64,000 nt of DNA, taken from assembly GCF_003206045.1 (NCBI RefSeq), contig NZ_PZJM01000009.1:124001-188000 (forward strand), written 5' to 3'. A program made the position numbers and the translations under genes. Below, piece by piece: positions 45,039 to 55,376 of this stretch. Source of the DNA: Salinicola lusitanus (GTDB lineage: Bacteria; Pseudomonadota; Gammaproteobacteria; Pseudomonadales; Halomonadaceae). Every line of letters begins with the position of its first letter. The stretch's first letter is position 1. A model generated the notes under the pieces. The model had not been told where the DNA came from, ran no database searches, and was given only the letters and a program-made list of their open reading frames with translations.

Positions 45039-45881
45039 CTAGCGCCCGCAGCAGAGCTTGCCGTTGGCGGGCACGGGGCGTGCCGAGGTTTCCGGCTCCA
45101 GGGGCTTGTCGAGGCAGTGCCGCATTTCCCGCGAGGGCGCCGCGCAGCCGGCATCGCCGACGATACGCGCCGGAACGCCAACCGCGGTAGTGTGAGGTGG
45201 CACCGTCTTCAGCACCACCGATCCGGCGCCGATGCGGGCACCCTCGCCGATCTCGATGTTGCCGAGCACCTTGGCGCCGGCACCGATCAGAACGCCGCGG
45301 CGCACCTTGGGGTGGCGATCCCCCGCTTCCTTGCCGGTGCCGCCCAGGGTCACGCCCTGCAGCAGCGAGACGTCGTCCTCGATGACCGTGGTCTCGCCGA
45401 TCACCACCCCGGTAGCGTGATCGATGAACACGCCGTTGCCGACTCTGGCCGCAGGGTGGATATCGGTCTGGAACACTTCGGAGCTGCGACTCTGCAGATA
45501 GCGCGCCATCTGCCGGCGGCCGCTCTGCCACAGCACGTGGGCGAAGCGATGCACGGTCAAGGCGTGGAACCCCTTGAGATAGAGCAGTACTTCGGTGACC
45601 TGGCGAATCGCCGGATCGCGCTCGATCACCGCGGTCAGATCCTGGCCGATGCCTTCGCCGACCGTGGGGTCGCTGACCAGCAGTTCGTCGAACAGCTTGA
45701 TCAACTGATTGGCCGCCAGATCCGGGTGGGCCAGGCGCTGGCCCAGGCGATAGGCCAACCCCGCGCCCAGTGTCGAGCGATTGAGCACCGCGCCCAGCAT
45801 CAAGGGGGTCAACAGCGGCTCCTGCCGCGAGATCGTCATCGCCTCGTCGCGGGCCTGCTGCCATAGTTCGATCGTGTTCAT
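45039..45881 (-). CDS. cysE: Serine O-acetyltransferase CysE
   Basis: This 280-residue protein makes O-acetylserine for cysteine synthesis. The N-terminal helical domain (RQEPLLTPLMLGAVLNRSTL, RDPAIRQVTEVLLYLKGFHA) is followed by a left-handed hexapeptide beta-helix (IHPAARVGNGVFIDHATGVV, SLLQGVTLGGTGKEAGDRHP, GVLIGAGAKVLGNIEIGEGA). The C-terminal tail, rich in Pro and Cys, is where cysteine feedback acts in homologues. A good AGGAG site precedes the ATG. Confidence 0.95.
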   Translation of the reverse strand: MNTIELWQQARDEAMTISRQEPLLTPLMLGAVLNRSTLGAGLAYRLGQRLAHPDLAANQLIKLFDELLVSDPTVGEGIGQDLTAVIERDPAIRQVTEVLLYLKGFHALTVHRFAHVLWQSGRRQMARYLQSRSSEVFQTDIHPAARVGNGVFIDHATGVVIGETTVIEDDVSLLQGVTLGGTGKEAGDRHPKVRRGVLIGAGAKVLGNIEIGEGARIGAGSVVLKTVPPHTTAVGVPARIVGDAGCAAPSREMRHCLDKPLEPETSARPVPANGKLCCGR

Positions 45882-45937
45882 CGTCTCTCCTTGAAGTGCC
45901 TACCCGCGACTGTCGCCATCGGCGCCACAGGGAATCT

Positions 45938-47986
45938 CTAGCCTAGCAGCGAACGCAGCCCGGCGATGGCGCTCTGGCCACGCTCCTGCTTCTTCTCGGG
46001 GTTCTCCTTGTCGGCGCGGCCTTCCCACTCCAGATCATCCGCCGGCAGTTCGTCGAGGAAGCGGCTCGGCGTGCAGTCGAGCAGTTCGCCGTAGGCCTTG
46101 CGCTGGCGCGCGAGTGTCAGCGTCAGCGTGCGCCGGGCGCGGGTGATGCCGACATAGGCCAGGCGCCGCTCCTCCTCGATGGTGCCGGATTCGATCGAGT
46201 TGCGGTGCGGCAACAGCTCCTCTTCCAGCCCCATCAGATAGACGTGGGGAAACTCGAGCCCTTTCGAGGCGTGCATCGTCAAGAGCTGGACCCGGTCGGA
46301 GTCGTCCTCCTCGGCCTGCTGCTCGAGGATATCGCGCAGCACCAGCCGCGAGATCGCCGACTGCACATCGTCGGTCTCCTCACTGGCCTCACCCTCCTCG
46401 TCGTCGCGGTGCATCGACTTCTCGAGCTGGTCGATCAGGGTCCAGACGTTGGCCATGCGGCGCTCGGCGATGGTCGGCGCGCTGGCGTTCTGGTAGAGCC
46501 AGGCTTCGTAGTCCATGTCGCGGATCATCTCGCGGATCGCGGCGATGGCGTCGCCCTGGTCCATGCGCTTGCGCACGCCGTCGATGAAGTGGGCGAAACG
46601 CCCCAGCCGCTCGACGGCACGCGTCGGCAGCACCTGCTCCAGCCCCATCTCATGGCAGGCCGAGAACATCGAGCCACCACGCTCGCTCGCGTAGTTGGCG
46701 AGCTTTTCCAGCGTGCCGGGGCCGATCTCCCGGCGCGGCACGTTGACGATGCGCAGGAAGGCGTTGTCGTCGTCCGGGTTGATCAGCAGCCGCAGGTAGG
46801 CCATGGCATCCTTGATCTCGTTGCGCGAGAAGAACGAGGTGCCGCCGGAGAGCTTGTAGGGAATCTGATGGTGCTGGAGCTTGAGCTCTAAAAGCCGCGC
46901 CTGGAAGTTGCCGCGATAGAGCACGGCGAAGTCGCGCCATTCTGCCCGCTCCTTGATGCGGCGGGTCAGGATCTCGCCGGCCACGCGCTCGGCCTCGGCC
47001 TCCTCGTGGCGGTTGACCACCACCCGGATCGGATCGCCCTGGCCCATGTCCGACCACAGCGTCTTCTCGTAGACGTGAGGGTTATTCGCGATGAGCGTAT
47101 TGGCGGCGCGCAGGATGGTCGCGGTGGAGCGGTAGTTCTGCTCCAGCTTGATCACGTTGAGACGCGGGAAATCCTCACCCAACGTCACCAGGTTCTCCGG
47201 CCGGGCGCCGCGCCAGGCGTAGATCGACTGGTCGTCATCCCCCACCACGGTAAAGGTGGCGCGCTCGTCCATCAGCATCTTCACCAGCTGGTACTGACTG
47301 ACGTTGGTGTCCTGATACTCGTCCACCAGCATGTACTGGATACGTTTGCGCCAGCGCGCCAAGGCCTCGGGATCGGTCTTGAGCAGCACCACCGGCAGCA
47401 TGATCAGGTCGTCGAAATCGACCGCGTTGTAGGCCTTGAGATGGCGGTTATAGGCCTCGTAGATCCGCGCGGCGTACTGCTGGTCTTCGTCTTCCGCATG
47501 GGAGATCGCCGGTCCGGGCAGCACAAGGTCGTTCTTCCACTGGGAGATCTGGTTCTGCACGCCGTTGATCTGTTCGGCATCGGTGTCCGCCTCCTTCTGC
47601 ATCAGGTCGCGCAGCAGCGCCTTGGCGTCTTCCGGGTCGAACAGCGAGAAACCGGGACGGAAGCCCAGCGCCTTGAGCTCGCGACGGATGATGTTGAGCC
47701 CCAGGTTGTGGAAGGTCGAAACGGTCAGGCCGTGCCCCTCGCGCCCCTTGAGCATCTGCCCGACGCGCTCCTTCATCTCTCGCGCGGCCTTGTTGGTGAA
47801 GGTGACCGCGGCGATCTTGCGCGCGCTCATCCCGCACTCCTGGACCAGATAGGCGATCTTGGTGGTGATCACGCTGGTCTTGCCCGAGCCGGCGCCGGCC
47901 AGCACCAGGCAGGGGCCATCGATGAAGCGCACCGCCTCCTGCTGGCGCGGGTTGAGCTTGGCAAGACGTTGGCGAATATCGGACAT
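45938..47986 (-). CDS. rep: ATP-dependent DNA helicase Rep
   Basis: The 682-residue protein is an SF1A 3'-5' helicase that helps replication forks past bound proteins. It has the Q-motif LNPRQQEAVRF, Walker A GAGSGKTSV, motif Ia AVTFTNKAAREMKERV, motif II MLVDEYQDTNVSQYQL, motif III FTVVGDDDQSIYAWRGARPE, motif IV EQNYRSTATIL and motif VI YVGITRARRTL. The length and lack of UvrD-type C-terminal Tudor extension point to Rep over UvrD. It is transcribed singly. Confidence 0.93.
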   Translation of the reverse strand: MSDIRQRLAKLNPRQQEAVRFIDGPCLVLAGAGSGKTSVITTKIAYLVQECGMSARKIAAVTFTNKAAREMKERVGQMLKGREGHGLTVSTFHNLGLNIIRRELKALGFRPGFSLFDPEDAKALLRDLMQKEADTDAEQINGVQNQISQWKNDLVLPGPAISHAEDEDQQYAARIYEAYNRHLKAYNAVDFDDLIMLPVVLLKTDPEALARWRKRIQYMLVDEYQDTNVSQYQLVKMLMDERATFTVVGDDDQSIYAWRGARPENLVTLGEDFPRLNVIKLEQNYRSTATILRAANTLIANNPHVYEKTLWSDMGQGDPIRVVVNRHEEAEAERVAGEILTRRIKERAEWRDFAVLYRGNFQARLLELKLQHHQIPYKLSGGTSFFSRNEIKDAMAYLRLLINPDDDNAFLRIVNVPRREIGPGTLEKLANYASERGGSMFSACHEMGLEQVLPTRAVERLGRFAHFIDGVRKRMDQGDAIAAIREMIRDMDYEAWLYQNASAPTIAERRMANVWTLIDQLEKSMHRDDEEGEASEETDDVQSAISRLVLRDILEQQAEEDDSDRVQLLTMHASKGLEFPHVYLMGLEEELLPHRNSIESGTIEEERRLAYVGITRARRTLTLTLARQRKAYGELLDCTPSRFLDELPADDLEWEGRADKENPEKKQERGQSAIAGLRSLLG

Positions 47987-48070
47987 GAGGGCAGAATCGC
48001 AGAGGTGAAGAAAGCGTCGAGAAAGAGCACGACGGAATCAGGACGACAGAGTCAAAACAACAACGCGGGA

Positions 48071-48538
48071 ATGATACACCTCATGCAGATCAAAAGAGAC
48101 GATCTCCACGGCCCCGAAATCGCCGCCATGCTGGAAGCCCATCTCAAGGACTTCGAGCCACACTCTCCGCCCGAGAGCCGTCACGCGCTGGATCTCGACG
48201 GGCTGCGACGCCCGGAGGTTCACTTCTACACCGCCTGGGAAGATAACGAGCTGCTGGGCTGCGGCGCATTCAAGCGCCTCGACGATACGCACGCCGAGAT
48301 CAAGTCGATGCGCACCGATCCGAACCATCTACGCAAAGGCGTGGCGCGGGCGATCCTGGCGCACCTGATCGAGGAGGCGCGTGCCGCCGGCCTGCAGCGG
48401 CTGAGCCTGGAGACCGGCCCGATGGCGCACTTCGCCCCGGCCCGAGCGCTTTACGAGGCATTCGGATTCACCTACTGCGAGCCGTTCGGCAGCTACCGGG
48501 AAGACCCGTACAGCGTGTTCATGACTCGACGGCTGTAG
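48071..48538 (+). CDS. GNAT-family N-acetyltransferase
   Basis: This 155-residue protein is a GNAT acetyltransferase of the YsnE/PanZ-like type. It shows HFYTAWEDNELLGCGAFKRL, EIKSMRTDPNHLRKGVARAI (the acetyl-CoA loop), RLSLETGPMAHFAPARALYE and AFGFTYCEPFGSYREDPYSV. The ATG at 48071 is chosen; one at 48083 is an alternative. The substrate is unknown. It is divergent from rep and convergent with trmL. Confidence 0.88.
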   Translation: MIHLMQIKRDDLHGPEIAAMLEAHLKDFEPHSPPESRHALDLDGLRRPEVHFYTAWEDNELLGCGAFKRLDDTHAEIKSMRTDPNHLRKGVARAILAHLIEEARAAGLQRLSLETGPMAHFAPARALYEAFGFTYCEPFGSYREDPYSVFMTRRL

Positions 48539-48558
48539 GTCAACGGATCACGCCGCGC

Positions 48559-49029
48559 TCAGACATCCACCGCACCGGCGAAATCCATCTGGCGCCACGC
48601 TTCGTAGACGATCAGCGCACAGGCGTTCGACAGGTTCAGGCTGCGGCTATCGGCGAGCATCGGGATGCGAAGGCGCTGCGCGGGAGGCAGCGCTTCGAGC
48701 ATCGATTGGGGCAGGCCGCGGGTTTCCGGACCGAAGACCAGGGCGTCGCCTTCGCGGAAATGGATGTGATGATAACCGTGGCGACCCCGGGTCGAGACCC
48801 CGAACACACGCTCCGGCCCGACGGTTTCGAGAAACGCCGCCCAGTTGGCGTGGACCTGGACCCGGGCCCACTCGTGATAGTCGAGCCCGGCGCGGCGCAA
48901 GCGCTTGTCGTCGAGTTCGAAGGCCATCGGTTCGATGATATGCAGGCGAAATCCGGTATTGGCGCACAACCGGATGATATTGCCGGTATTGGGCGGGATT
49001 TCGGGCTCGAACAGCACGATATCAAGCAT
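48559..49029 (-). CDS. trmL: tRNA (cytidine(34)-2'-O)-methyltransferase TrmL
   Basis: The 156-residue SPOUT enzyme methylates the ribose of the wobble base in tRNA-Leu. It has [51 protein letters not shown] and the trefoil-knot end [20 protein letters not shown]. The start at 49029 begins the conserved [16 protein letters not shown]; upstream residues are not conserved. It is transcribed alone. Confidence 0.94.
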   Translation of the reverse strand: MLDIVLFEPEIPPNTGNIIRLCANTGFRLHIIEPMAFELDDKRLRRAGLDYHEWARVQVHANWAAFLETVGPERVFGVSTRGRHGYHHIHFREGDALVFGPETRGLPQSMLEALPPAQRLRIPMLADSRSLNLSNACALIVYEAWRQMDFAGAVDV

Positions 49030-49154
49030 GGCGGCCAGCTCGGAGGCGGGTGACTCTCGCATCATACGCAATCGACACCGCTTTCTACAGCGCCCCCACG
49101 ACGGCGCCGGCCTCCTCGTTCTACCGCGAAGCCGGCGCCGTGGCCTGGAATGTC

Positions 49155-49724
49155 CTAGAAGCCGACGCTGACGCCGAGCACCGGCCCGCTGTCCAGCGTA
49201 CGGCCGTCGTCGTTATCGAAGTCGGTACGCATATAGCGATAGCCGCCGTAGACGTAGGTCTGCGAAATGATGTTGACCCGCGCCTGGGCGCCGTACTCGT
49301 AGCTCTTGTCGATGTCGCCGTGGGCCAGCCCTTCCGGCGTGTAGAAACCGTAGGCACCGATGGAGGTCAACGGAATGGGCGTGTCGACGAACGCGGAACC
49401 GCCGAGCCCCAGGCCGCCGCCATTGCCGTAGTGGGTGTCCTGGTACTGGTAACGTCCGCCAACGGCGAGATCGATGCCGGGAATCCATGGCGTGAACATC
49501 AGCGAACCGGAGTAGGCCTTGGCGTTATGGCCACTGTCGTCGGTGTTCAGGTAACCGACGCCGGCCCGCACCGAGGGCAGGATGGTCTGGCTGGCTTCGA
49601 CACCGAAGGAGTCGTCACCACCGTTGGCGGAAACGCTCAACGCCATCGCCTGTTGACTGGCGAAGACAAAGGTCGCTGTGGCAAGGGCAAAGCCCCACGG
49701 TTTCATCCTGTTGCGCTTGATCAT
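49155..49724 (-). CDS. YfaZ-like outer-membrane beta-barrel protein
   Basis: This 189-residue protein has a signal peptide (cut near QQAMA) and alternating beta-strands ending in Phe (PVLGVSVGF), typical of small outer-membrane barrels. The pattern [40 protein letters not shown], and the final [12 protein letters not shown] fits the YfaZ family. GGGAGA lies before the first ATG. Its function is not known; relatives are predicted porins. Confidence 0.75.
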   Translation of the reverse strand: MIKRNRMKPWGFALATATFVFASQQAMALSVSANGGDDSFGVEASQTILPSVRAGVGYLNTDDSGHNAKAYSGSLMFTPWIPGIDLAVGGRYQYQDTHYGNGGGLGLGGSAFVDTPIPLTSIGAYGFYTPEGLAHGDIDKSYEYGAQARVNIISQTYVYGGYRYMRTDFDNDDGRTLDSGPVLGVSVGF

Positions 49725-49900
49725 GATACGTCTCCCGAGATTCGCGTCGAAACGCGTTGGACCACTCGCTTAAGCGTGACATAATCTGGGAAATTATCAA
49801 ACGGTGTTTTTAAACCTTTTGTAACGCCCCGCCGCGAGCCGGCTGCAACCGATCTAGGCGACCGTGAGCACGGCTGCCGGACACGGGATCAGGGCTCGGC

Positions 49901-50602
49901 TCAGTGGGCGTCGGTGACGCCGTAGCGATCACGATAGGCGCGGATGGCTTCGGCGTGCTGGGCGATGGATGTGCCATCGTCACCATGGCCTGGCCGGGTT
50001 TCGAGATAGGCAAGCAGTTGATCGAGGTTGACGATGCTGACAACCGGCATATGATACGTCGCCTCGACTTCCTGGATGGCGCTGTGCGGCTTCAAGCCCT
50101 CGTCACCCTGGCCACGCTCCTGACGGTCGAGCGCGATGACGACGCCAGCGGCCCGGGCCCCGGCCGCTCGGATGATCTGCATGACCTCGCGGATTGCCGT
50201 TCCGGCGGTGATGACATCGTCGATGATCAGGACGTTGCCGCGCAGTTCGGCGCCCACGATGTTGCCACCCTCACCGTGGGTCTTGGCCTCCTTGCGGTTG
50301 AAGGCAAAAGGCAGATCGCGCTGATGGTGATCGGCCAGAGCAACGGCTGTGCTCGCCGCCAGCGGTATACCCTTGTAAGCTGGACCAAATAGTACATCGG
50401 CTTCGATGCCGCTGTCGGCGATGGCACTGGCGTAGAAACGCCCCAGGCGAGCCAGGGCACGGCCGGAGCGGAACAAGCCGGCATTGAAGAAATAGGGACT
50501 GACACGACCGGACTTGAGCGTGAACTCACCGAAGCGCAACACCCCTTCGGCGATCGCAAACTCGATGAACTCCTGCTGATACGGCTGAATCTCGACGCTC
50601 AC
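49901..50602 (-). CDS. pyrE: Orotate phosphoribosyltransferase PyrE
   Basis: The 233-residue enzyme joins orotate to PRPP in pyrimidine synthesis. It shows [40 protein letters not shown], the catalytic loop [17 protein letters not shown] and the PRPP motif [16 protein letters not shown]. It is divergent from crc, the arrangement also seen in Pseudomonas. The 139-base gap holds both promoters. Confidence 0.96.
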   Translation of the reverse strand: MSVEIQPYQQEFIEFAIAEGVLRFGEFTLKSGRVSPYFFNAGLFRSGRALARLGRFYASAIADSGIEADVLFGPAYKGIPLAASTAVALADHHQRDLPFAFNRKEAKTHGEGGNIVGAELRGNVLIIDDVITAGTAIREVMQIIRAAGARAAGVVIALDRQERGQGDEGLKPHSAIQEVEATYHMPVVSIVNLDQLLAYLETRPGHGDDGTSIAQHAEAIRAYRDRYGVTDAH

Positions 50603-50741
50603 CCCGGGGTCTCCCTAAGTCCTTATTGCATGGCCTCGTGAATCTTGACTGACCGCTACCGTTTTGGCCAAACGAAGCAGTCATTTACCTAAACCTTTCA
50701 AGCTCGGGTATCATACACGCGCGACAAAGAAGGAACACTGT

Positions 50742-51512
50742 ATGAAAATCGCCAGCATCAATGTGAACGGGATCCGAGAGGCCGTCGAGCGGGGCTTCCT
50801 CGACTGGCTGGCCGAACAGGATGCTGACGTCGTCTGCGTGCAGAACCTGAAGGCCAAGAGCTTCGAGCTCGATGACAGTATCCTTTATCCAGAAGGTTAC
50901 GAAGGTTATTTCCTGGATGCGGAGAAGGATGGATTCTCCGGCGTGGGGCTCTACTGCCGCAAGATTCCCAAGGCCATCATGTACGGGCTTGGCTTCGAGC
51001 AGTGCGACAACGAAGGGCGCTTCCTGCAGGCCGACTACGACCGCTTCAGCATCGCGACCTTCCTGATGCCCAGCGGCGACGACGATCCGGCCGCCAAGCA
51101 GACGTTCATGACCCAGTATCTGGAGTACCTGAACAAGATGGCTCGCAAGCGTCGCGAGTACATCATCTGCGGAACCTGGCACATCGCGCACAAGACGCTC
51201 GATCTCGCCAACTGGACCGACAATCAGACGACGCCCGGCTTCAAGCCCGAAGAGCGCGCCTGGATGGATCAGGTGTTCGGACCGACCGGCTTCATCGACA
51301 CCTTCCGCGAGGTCAATCGGGATGCCGACCAGTACACCTGGTGGCCCAAGCTCGATCAGGAAGTGTCGCGGACCCGTCAGGAAGGCTGGCGCCTCGATTA
51401 CCAGATCGTCGGTCCCAACTTCCGGCGCAACGTGAAGGACGCCTGGATCGATACCGACGCGACCTTCAGCGAGTTCGCCCCGCTGATCGTCGAGTACGAT
51501 CTCGAGCTGTAA
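50742..51512 (+). CDS. crc: Catabolite repression control protein Crc
   Basis: This 256-residue protein has the exonuclease III (EEP) fold: MKIASINVNGIREAVERGFL and GFEQCDNEGRFLQADYDRFS. The catalytic residues are lost. The ExoIII Glu after VCVQ is Asn (VQNLKAKSF), the GDxN motif is GTWH (CGTWHIAH), and the terminal SDH is SEF (TFSEFAPLIVEYD). The same losses define Pseudomonas Crc, which works with Hfq in translational repression of catabolic genes. The divergent pyrE neighbour is also as in Pseudomonas. A GAAGGA site precedes the ATG at 50742. Confidence 0.88.
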   Translation: MKIASINVNGIREAVERGFLDWLAEQDADVVCVQNLKAKSFELDDSILYPEGYEGYFLDAEKDGFSGVGLYCRKIPKAIMYGLGFEQCDNEGRFLQADYDRFSIATFLMPSGDDDPAAKQTFMTQYLEYLNKMARKRREYIICGTWHIAHKTLDLANWTDNQTTPGFKPEERAWMDQVFGPTGFIDTFREVNRDADQYTWWPKLDQEVSRTRQEGWRLDYQIVGPNFRRNVKDAWIDTDATFSEFAPLIVEYDLEL

Positions 51513-51556
51513 TCGCCCGGCACGACGCACGCCAGCAGCTGTCAGCGATTGAATGT

Positions 51557-51600
51557 CAAAACACCCCGCCAACCGGATCTTCGGCTGGCGGGGTGTTTTT
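51557..51600. terminator. Bidirectional terminator between crc and rsmE
   Basis: An 11-bp stem (ACACCCCGCCA / TGGCGGGGTGT) is flanked by an A run on the left and a T run on the right. It serves both convergent genes. Confidence 0.92.
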
Positions 51601-51647
51601 GTTGGCCGGCATCCGGTGCCAGACCGCGCGACGCACCTGGCCTGCGG

Positions 51648-52373
51648 CTAAAGATCCCCGTAGTGGTGCTGCAGCAGCGCCAGCGCCACCACCGGCGCCG
51701 TCTCGGTACGCAAAATGCGCGGCCCGAGGGTGAGCGGTTGGAAGCCGGCGCGGCGGGCGGCATCGACTTCGGTGGCGCTGAGCCCACCTTCGGGGCCGAT
51801 CAGCAGCGCGGCAGCGTCGACCGCATCCGCCGGCCGCCAGCTATCGTCGGTGGCGGGATGCAGCACCAGACGCAGCGCTTCGTCACGCTCGCCGAGCCAC
51901 TCCGCCAGCGTCCGTGGGGGGTGAACTTGCGGTACCGTCGCCCGCCCGCACTGCTCGCAGGCGCTGATCGCCACGCCCTGCCAGTGCGCCAGTTTCTTCG
52001 CCTCGCGATCGCCCTTGAGCCGCACATCGCCATGCTCGACATAGAGCGGCGTGATCGCGGCCACGCCCAGTTCCACGGACTTCTGGATCGCATAGTCCAT
52101 GCGATCGCCCTTGGAGATCGCCTGCCCGAGATGAACCCGCAGCAATGATTCCGTCGCGATCTCCGTCACCGCCTCGATCCGGGCGACGACCCGCTTGCGA
52201 CCCACCTCGATCAGCCGCGCCTGCGCCTCGCGACCCTCGCCATCGAACAGGATCAACGGCGCGTCCTGGCGAAGCCGTAATACCAGCGCGACGTGACGCG
52301 CCGGCCCCTCGGGCAGAACGACATCGCCGCCAGCGATCAGGCTGGCGGCGACATGGATGCGTGGCTTGGCCAT
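51648..52373 (-). CDS. rsmE: 16S rRNA m3U1498 methyltransferase RsmE
   Basis: The 241-residue SPOUT methyltransferase acts on U1498 of 16S rRNA. It has an N-terminal PUA-like part (HVALVLRLRQDAPLILFDGE) and the knotted domain with LGQAISKGDRMDYAIQKSVE, ACEQCGRATVPQV, LLIGPEGGLSATEV and LGPRILRTETAPVVALALLQ. It is downstream of secB on the same strand, 9 bases away. Confidence 0.95.
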   Translation of the reverse strand: MAKPRIHVAASLIAGGDVVLPEGPARHVALVLRLRQDAPLILFDGEGREAQARLIEVGRKRVVARIEAVTEIATESLLRVHLGQAISKGDRMDYAIQKSVELGVAAITPLYVEHGDVRLKGDREAKKLAHWQGVAISACEQCGRATVPQVHPPRTLAEWLGERDEALRLVLHPATDDSWRPADAVDAAALLIGPEGGLSATEVDAARRAGFQPLTLGPRILRTETAPVVALALLQHHYGDL

Positions 52374-52382
52374 GACCCGGGC

Positions 52383-52868
52383 TTACTGGGTGGTTTCGCT
52401 GGCCTGGGCGGTGCGCTGCTTCTTCTGGGCGTACATCGCCTCGAAGTTCACCGGCGCCAGCATCAGCGGAGGGAAGCTGCCACGGCCGACCAGGCTGTCG
52501 ATGCACTCCCGGGCGTAGGGGAACAGGACGTTGGGACAGAAGGCGCCCAGCGTGTGGTCCAGCTGGTCGCCGGCCAGGCCGGCAATGCGGAACAGACCGG
52601 CCTGCTCGACCTCGACCAGAAACGCCGTGGCGCCATCCTCGTTGTTCGAGACCTGAGCGGTCACCTTGACCACGACCTCATAGAGGTCCTCACCCACCGA
52701 CTGACTGGTGGTATCGAGATCCAGACCGACCTTGGGCTTGAACGGCTGCTGAAAGACGCTCGGCGCGTTGGGCGACTCGAACGAGATGTCCTTGACGTAA
52801 ATGCGCTGCAGGGAGAATTGCAGCTGCGGCTTTTCCTGGGAACCCTGCTGATTGTTGTCTTCCGCCAT
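52383..52868 (-). CDS. secB: Protein-export chaperone SecB
   Basis: This 161-residue chaperone keeps precursor proteins unfolded and delivers them to SecA. It shows [52 protein letters not shown] and the conserved [20 protein letters not shown] followed by [12 protein letters not shown]. It lies 99 bases after the rhodanese gene. The glutaredoxin gene grxC that often stands between these two in gammaproteobacteria is absent. Confidence 0.96.
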   Translation of the reverse strand: MAEDNNQQGSQEKPQLQFSLQRIYVKDISFESPNAPSVFQQPFKPKVGLDLDTTSQSVGEDLYEVVVKVTAQVSNNEDGATAFLVEVEQAGLFRIAGLAGDQLDHTLGAFCPNVLFPYARECIDSLVGRGSFPPLMLAPVNFEAMYAQKKQRTAQASETTQ

Positions 52869-52967
52869 GATGCGTTTCCTTTACGTACGTTCCTGAATGA
52901 CTGGCCATGCCGACCGGCCGGCGTGCCGGGCAGCATGGCGATGGCGATTCGGCGAGCGGGGCCCGGC

Positions 52968-53390
52968 TCAGCGGCGCACCACCGGCAGGCTGTCGGCCTG
53001 CCACTGTGCCATGCCGCCCTTGAGCTTGTAGACCCGGGTGAAGCCAGCCTGAGTGAGTTCGGTGACGGCGGCACCGGCAGACTGCCCCTGCTTGCAGACC
53101 ACGATGACCGGCGTCTCCTTGTACTTCTCGAGCTGCGTCAGACGCTCCTTGAGCCGGGACTGCGGAATGTTCTTGGCACCGGCGATATGCCCGGCCTTGA
53201 ACTCGCTGCTCTCACGGATATCGATCACCACACCGTCTTCACGGTTGATCAGCGAGGTGGTCTCGGTGGTGGAAACACCGGAGGCACCGCCACGCTTGGC
53301 CTCGAACGCCAGCCACGCGAGCAGGACGACCAGAAAGGCGCTGACCAGCAGCGGATGGTTTTCGACGAATTCGAACAACTGATCGATCAT
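52968..53390 (-). CDS. Membrane-anchored rhodanese-like protein (YibN type)
   Basis: The 140-residue protein has one N-terminal membrane helix (HPLLVSAFLVVLLAWLAFE) and a rhodanese domain (GVVIDIRESSEFKAGHIAGA, KNIPQSRLKERLTQ). The active-site loop CKQGQSAGAA carries the catalytic Cys. The family transfers sulfane sulfur; its real substrate is unknown. It is first in the minus-strand group with secB and rsmE. Confidence 0.88.
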   Translation of the reverse strand: MIDQLFEFVENHPLLVSAFLVVLLAWLAFEAKRGGASGVSTTETTSLINREDGVVIDIRESSEFKAGHIAGAKNIPQSRLKERLTQLEKYKETPVIVVCKQGQSAGAAVTELTQAGFTRVYKLKGGMAQWQADSLPVVRR

Positions 53391-53756
53391 GGGTCTGCCG
53401 ACACTCTAAATCTGGGGCCAATGGGATCGCGAAACGCCTTCACGGCGTGCGACTCCGCCCTTGGCGCGTCTGCGTCAAACCGCGTCTTGCACCTCGGCGT
53501 GGAAGCCTTCGTGGCTCGGGACGCGAACGGCTGAAAATCCTGGCCCGCTAGCGGGCGCCGGCCATTATACACGAGGGCGTCGGTGAAACGAGGCAAGCGC
53601 AAGGCAGACGGCTGACCCGACTCGCCCGGTGCGCTATCCTTTGAGGCCTTCGTTCCAAAACGACGAATTCCAGAACGGCAGGTTCCAGCATCTCCGGTGC
53701 CGAACGATAGGTTTCGACACGACTCACGCCGCCCATCCGATTTTTCGAGGCTTGTC
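53391..53756. other. Intergenic region between the rhodanese gene and gpmI
   Basis: About 365 bases between divergent genes; it should hold both promoters. I see no gene or clear RNA structure. Open frames here have unlikely, Arg-rich translations. Confidence 0.4.
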
Positions 53757-55331
53757 ATGGCAGATACTTCCCGCACTCCGCGTCCCGTCGCACTGTTGAT
53801 TCTCGATGGCTACGGCCAGAACGACGACAGCGCCAACAACGCCGTCGCCGCCGCCGATACCCCGGTGATGGATCGCCTCAAGCGCGACTATCCCAACACC
53901 TTGATCCACACCGATGGCAACTACGTCGGTCTGCCCGAAGGCCAGATGGGCAACTCCGAAGTCGGCCACATGAACATCGGTGCCGGCCGGATCGTCTACC
54001 AGGATTTCACCCGCATCACCAAGGCGATCGCCGACGACGAACTGAAGACCATCGAACCGCTCACCGCACCGATCGACGACGCGGTCGCCAACGACAAGGC
54101 CGTCCACCTGATGGGCCTGCTCTCTCCCGGCGGCGTCCATAGCCACGAAGATCATCTGCTGGCCGTGGCCGCCCTGGCCGCCGAACGCGGCGCCAAGCGA
54201 ATCTATCTCCACGCCTTCACCGACGGTCGCGATACCGCGCCGAAAAGCGCCGGCGCCTCGATCGAGCGCGCCAACGCCCGCCTGGCCGAGCTGGTCGGTG
54301 CCGACAACGGCTTCGTCGCCTCGATCGTCGGCCGCTACTTCGCGATGGATCGCGACAATCGCTGGGACCGTGTCGAGAAGGCCTATCGGGTGGTGCGTTT
54401 CGGCGAGGGCGAGCACGTTGCCGACAGTGCCGAAGCCGCCCTGGCAGCGGCCTACGAACGCGGCGAGACCGACGAGTTCGTCGCCGCCACGGCGGTGCGG
54501 CCGAGCGGCGACAAGATCGCCATGGCCGATGGCGACGCGGCGCTGTTCCTCAACTTCCGCGCCGATCGCGCCCGCGAGCTGACCCGCGCTTTCGTCAATC
54601 CGGACTTCGACGGCTTCGACCGGGGGGAAAGGGTCAAGCTGGCCGGCAAGGGGCTGGTGATGCTGACCCAGTATGCCGACGACATCGACACGCCGGTCGC
54701 CTTCCCGCCGCGAGACCTGGTCAATACCTTGGGCGAGGTGGCGGAGAGCCACGGTCTCACCCAGCTGCGCATCGCCGAAACGGAGAAGTACGCCCACGTG
54801 ACGTTCTTCTTCTCCGGCGGTCGCGAGGCGAAGTTCGACGGCGAGGATCGTGCCCTGATCCAGTCGCCCAAGGACGTCAAGACCTACGACGAGAAGCCGG
54901 AGATGAGTGCCTTCGAACTCACCGACACGCTGGTCGAGGCGATCGAGGGCGGCAAGTACGACCTGATCATCTGCAACTACGCCAACGGCGACATGGTGGG
55001 GCATACCGGTGACCTGGGCGCCGCCACCAAGGCGATCGAGGCCGTCGACACCTGCCTGGGCCGCGTCGTCGAGGCGATCGAGAAAGCGGGCGGCGAATGC
55101 CTGGTCACGGCCGATCACGGCAATGCCGAGATGATGGTCGACCCCGAGACCGGCAATCCGCACACCTCCCACACCACGTTCATGGTGCCGCTGGTCTACG
55201 TCTGCCGCGACAAGGCCGCCAGGCTCAAGTCGGATGGTCGGCTTTGCGACCTGGCGCCGACGCTGCTGCACATGCTGCGCCAGCCGGCTCCCGAAGAGAT
55301 GACGGGTGACGTGCTGATCGATGATGCGTAA
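53757..55331 (+). CDS. gpmI: 2,3-bisphosphoglycerate-independent phosphoglycerate mutase
   Basis: The 524-residue enzyme interconverts 3- and 2-phosphoglycerate with two Mn ions. It has [10 protein letters not shown] (metal Asp), the phosphoserine site [17 protein letters not shown] (Ser67), [49 protein letters not shown], and the metal-binding [14 protein letters not shown] and [10 protein letters not shown]. The ATG at 53757 follows GAGG and begins the conserved part. It heads a plus-strand group with the EnvC-like gene and ctpA. Confidence 0.97.
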   Translation: MADTSRTPRPVALLILDGYGQNDDSANNAVAAADTPVMDRLKRDYPNTLIHTDGNYVGLPEGQMGNSEVGHMNIGAGRIVYQDFTRITKAIADDELKTIEPLTAPIDDAVANDKAVHLMGLLSPGGVHSHEDHLLAVAALAAERGAKRIYLHAFTDGRDTAPKSAGASIERANARLAELVGADNGFVASIVGRYFAMDRDNRWDRVEKAYRVVRFGEGEHVADSAEAALAAAYERGETDEFVAATAVRPSGDKIAMADGDAALFLNFRADRARELTRAFVNPDFDGFDRGERVKLAGKGLVMLTQYADDIDTPVAFPPRDLVNTLGEVAESHGLTQLRIAETEKYAHVTFFFSGGREAKFDGEDRALIQSPKDVKTYDEKPEMSAFELTDTLVEAIEGGKYDLIICNYANGDMVGHTGDLGAATKAIEAVDTCLGRVVEAIEKAGGECLVTADHGNAEMMVDPETGNPHTSHTTFMVPLVYVCRDKAARLKSDGRLCDLAPTLLHMLRQPAPEEMTGDVLIDDA

Positions 55332-55376
55332 CGCAGGCTCGTCTCAGACCATCGTCCATGCCAGGGTTCGCCCGAC

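Noticed and set aside
50742-51512. An active exonuclease III gene next to pyrE.
   Set aside because: All three catalytic motifs are changed and the sequence follows Crc.
53387-53776. A 129-codon minus-strand frame upstream of the rhodanese gene.
   Set aside because: The translation is Arg/Ser-rich with no similarity, and the region is a divergent promoter gap.
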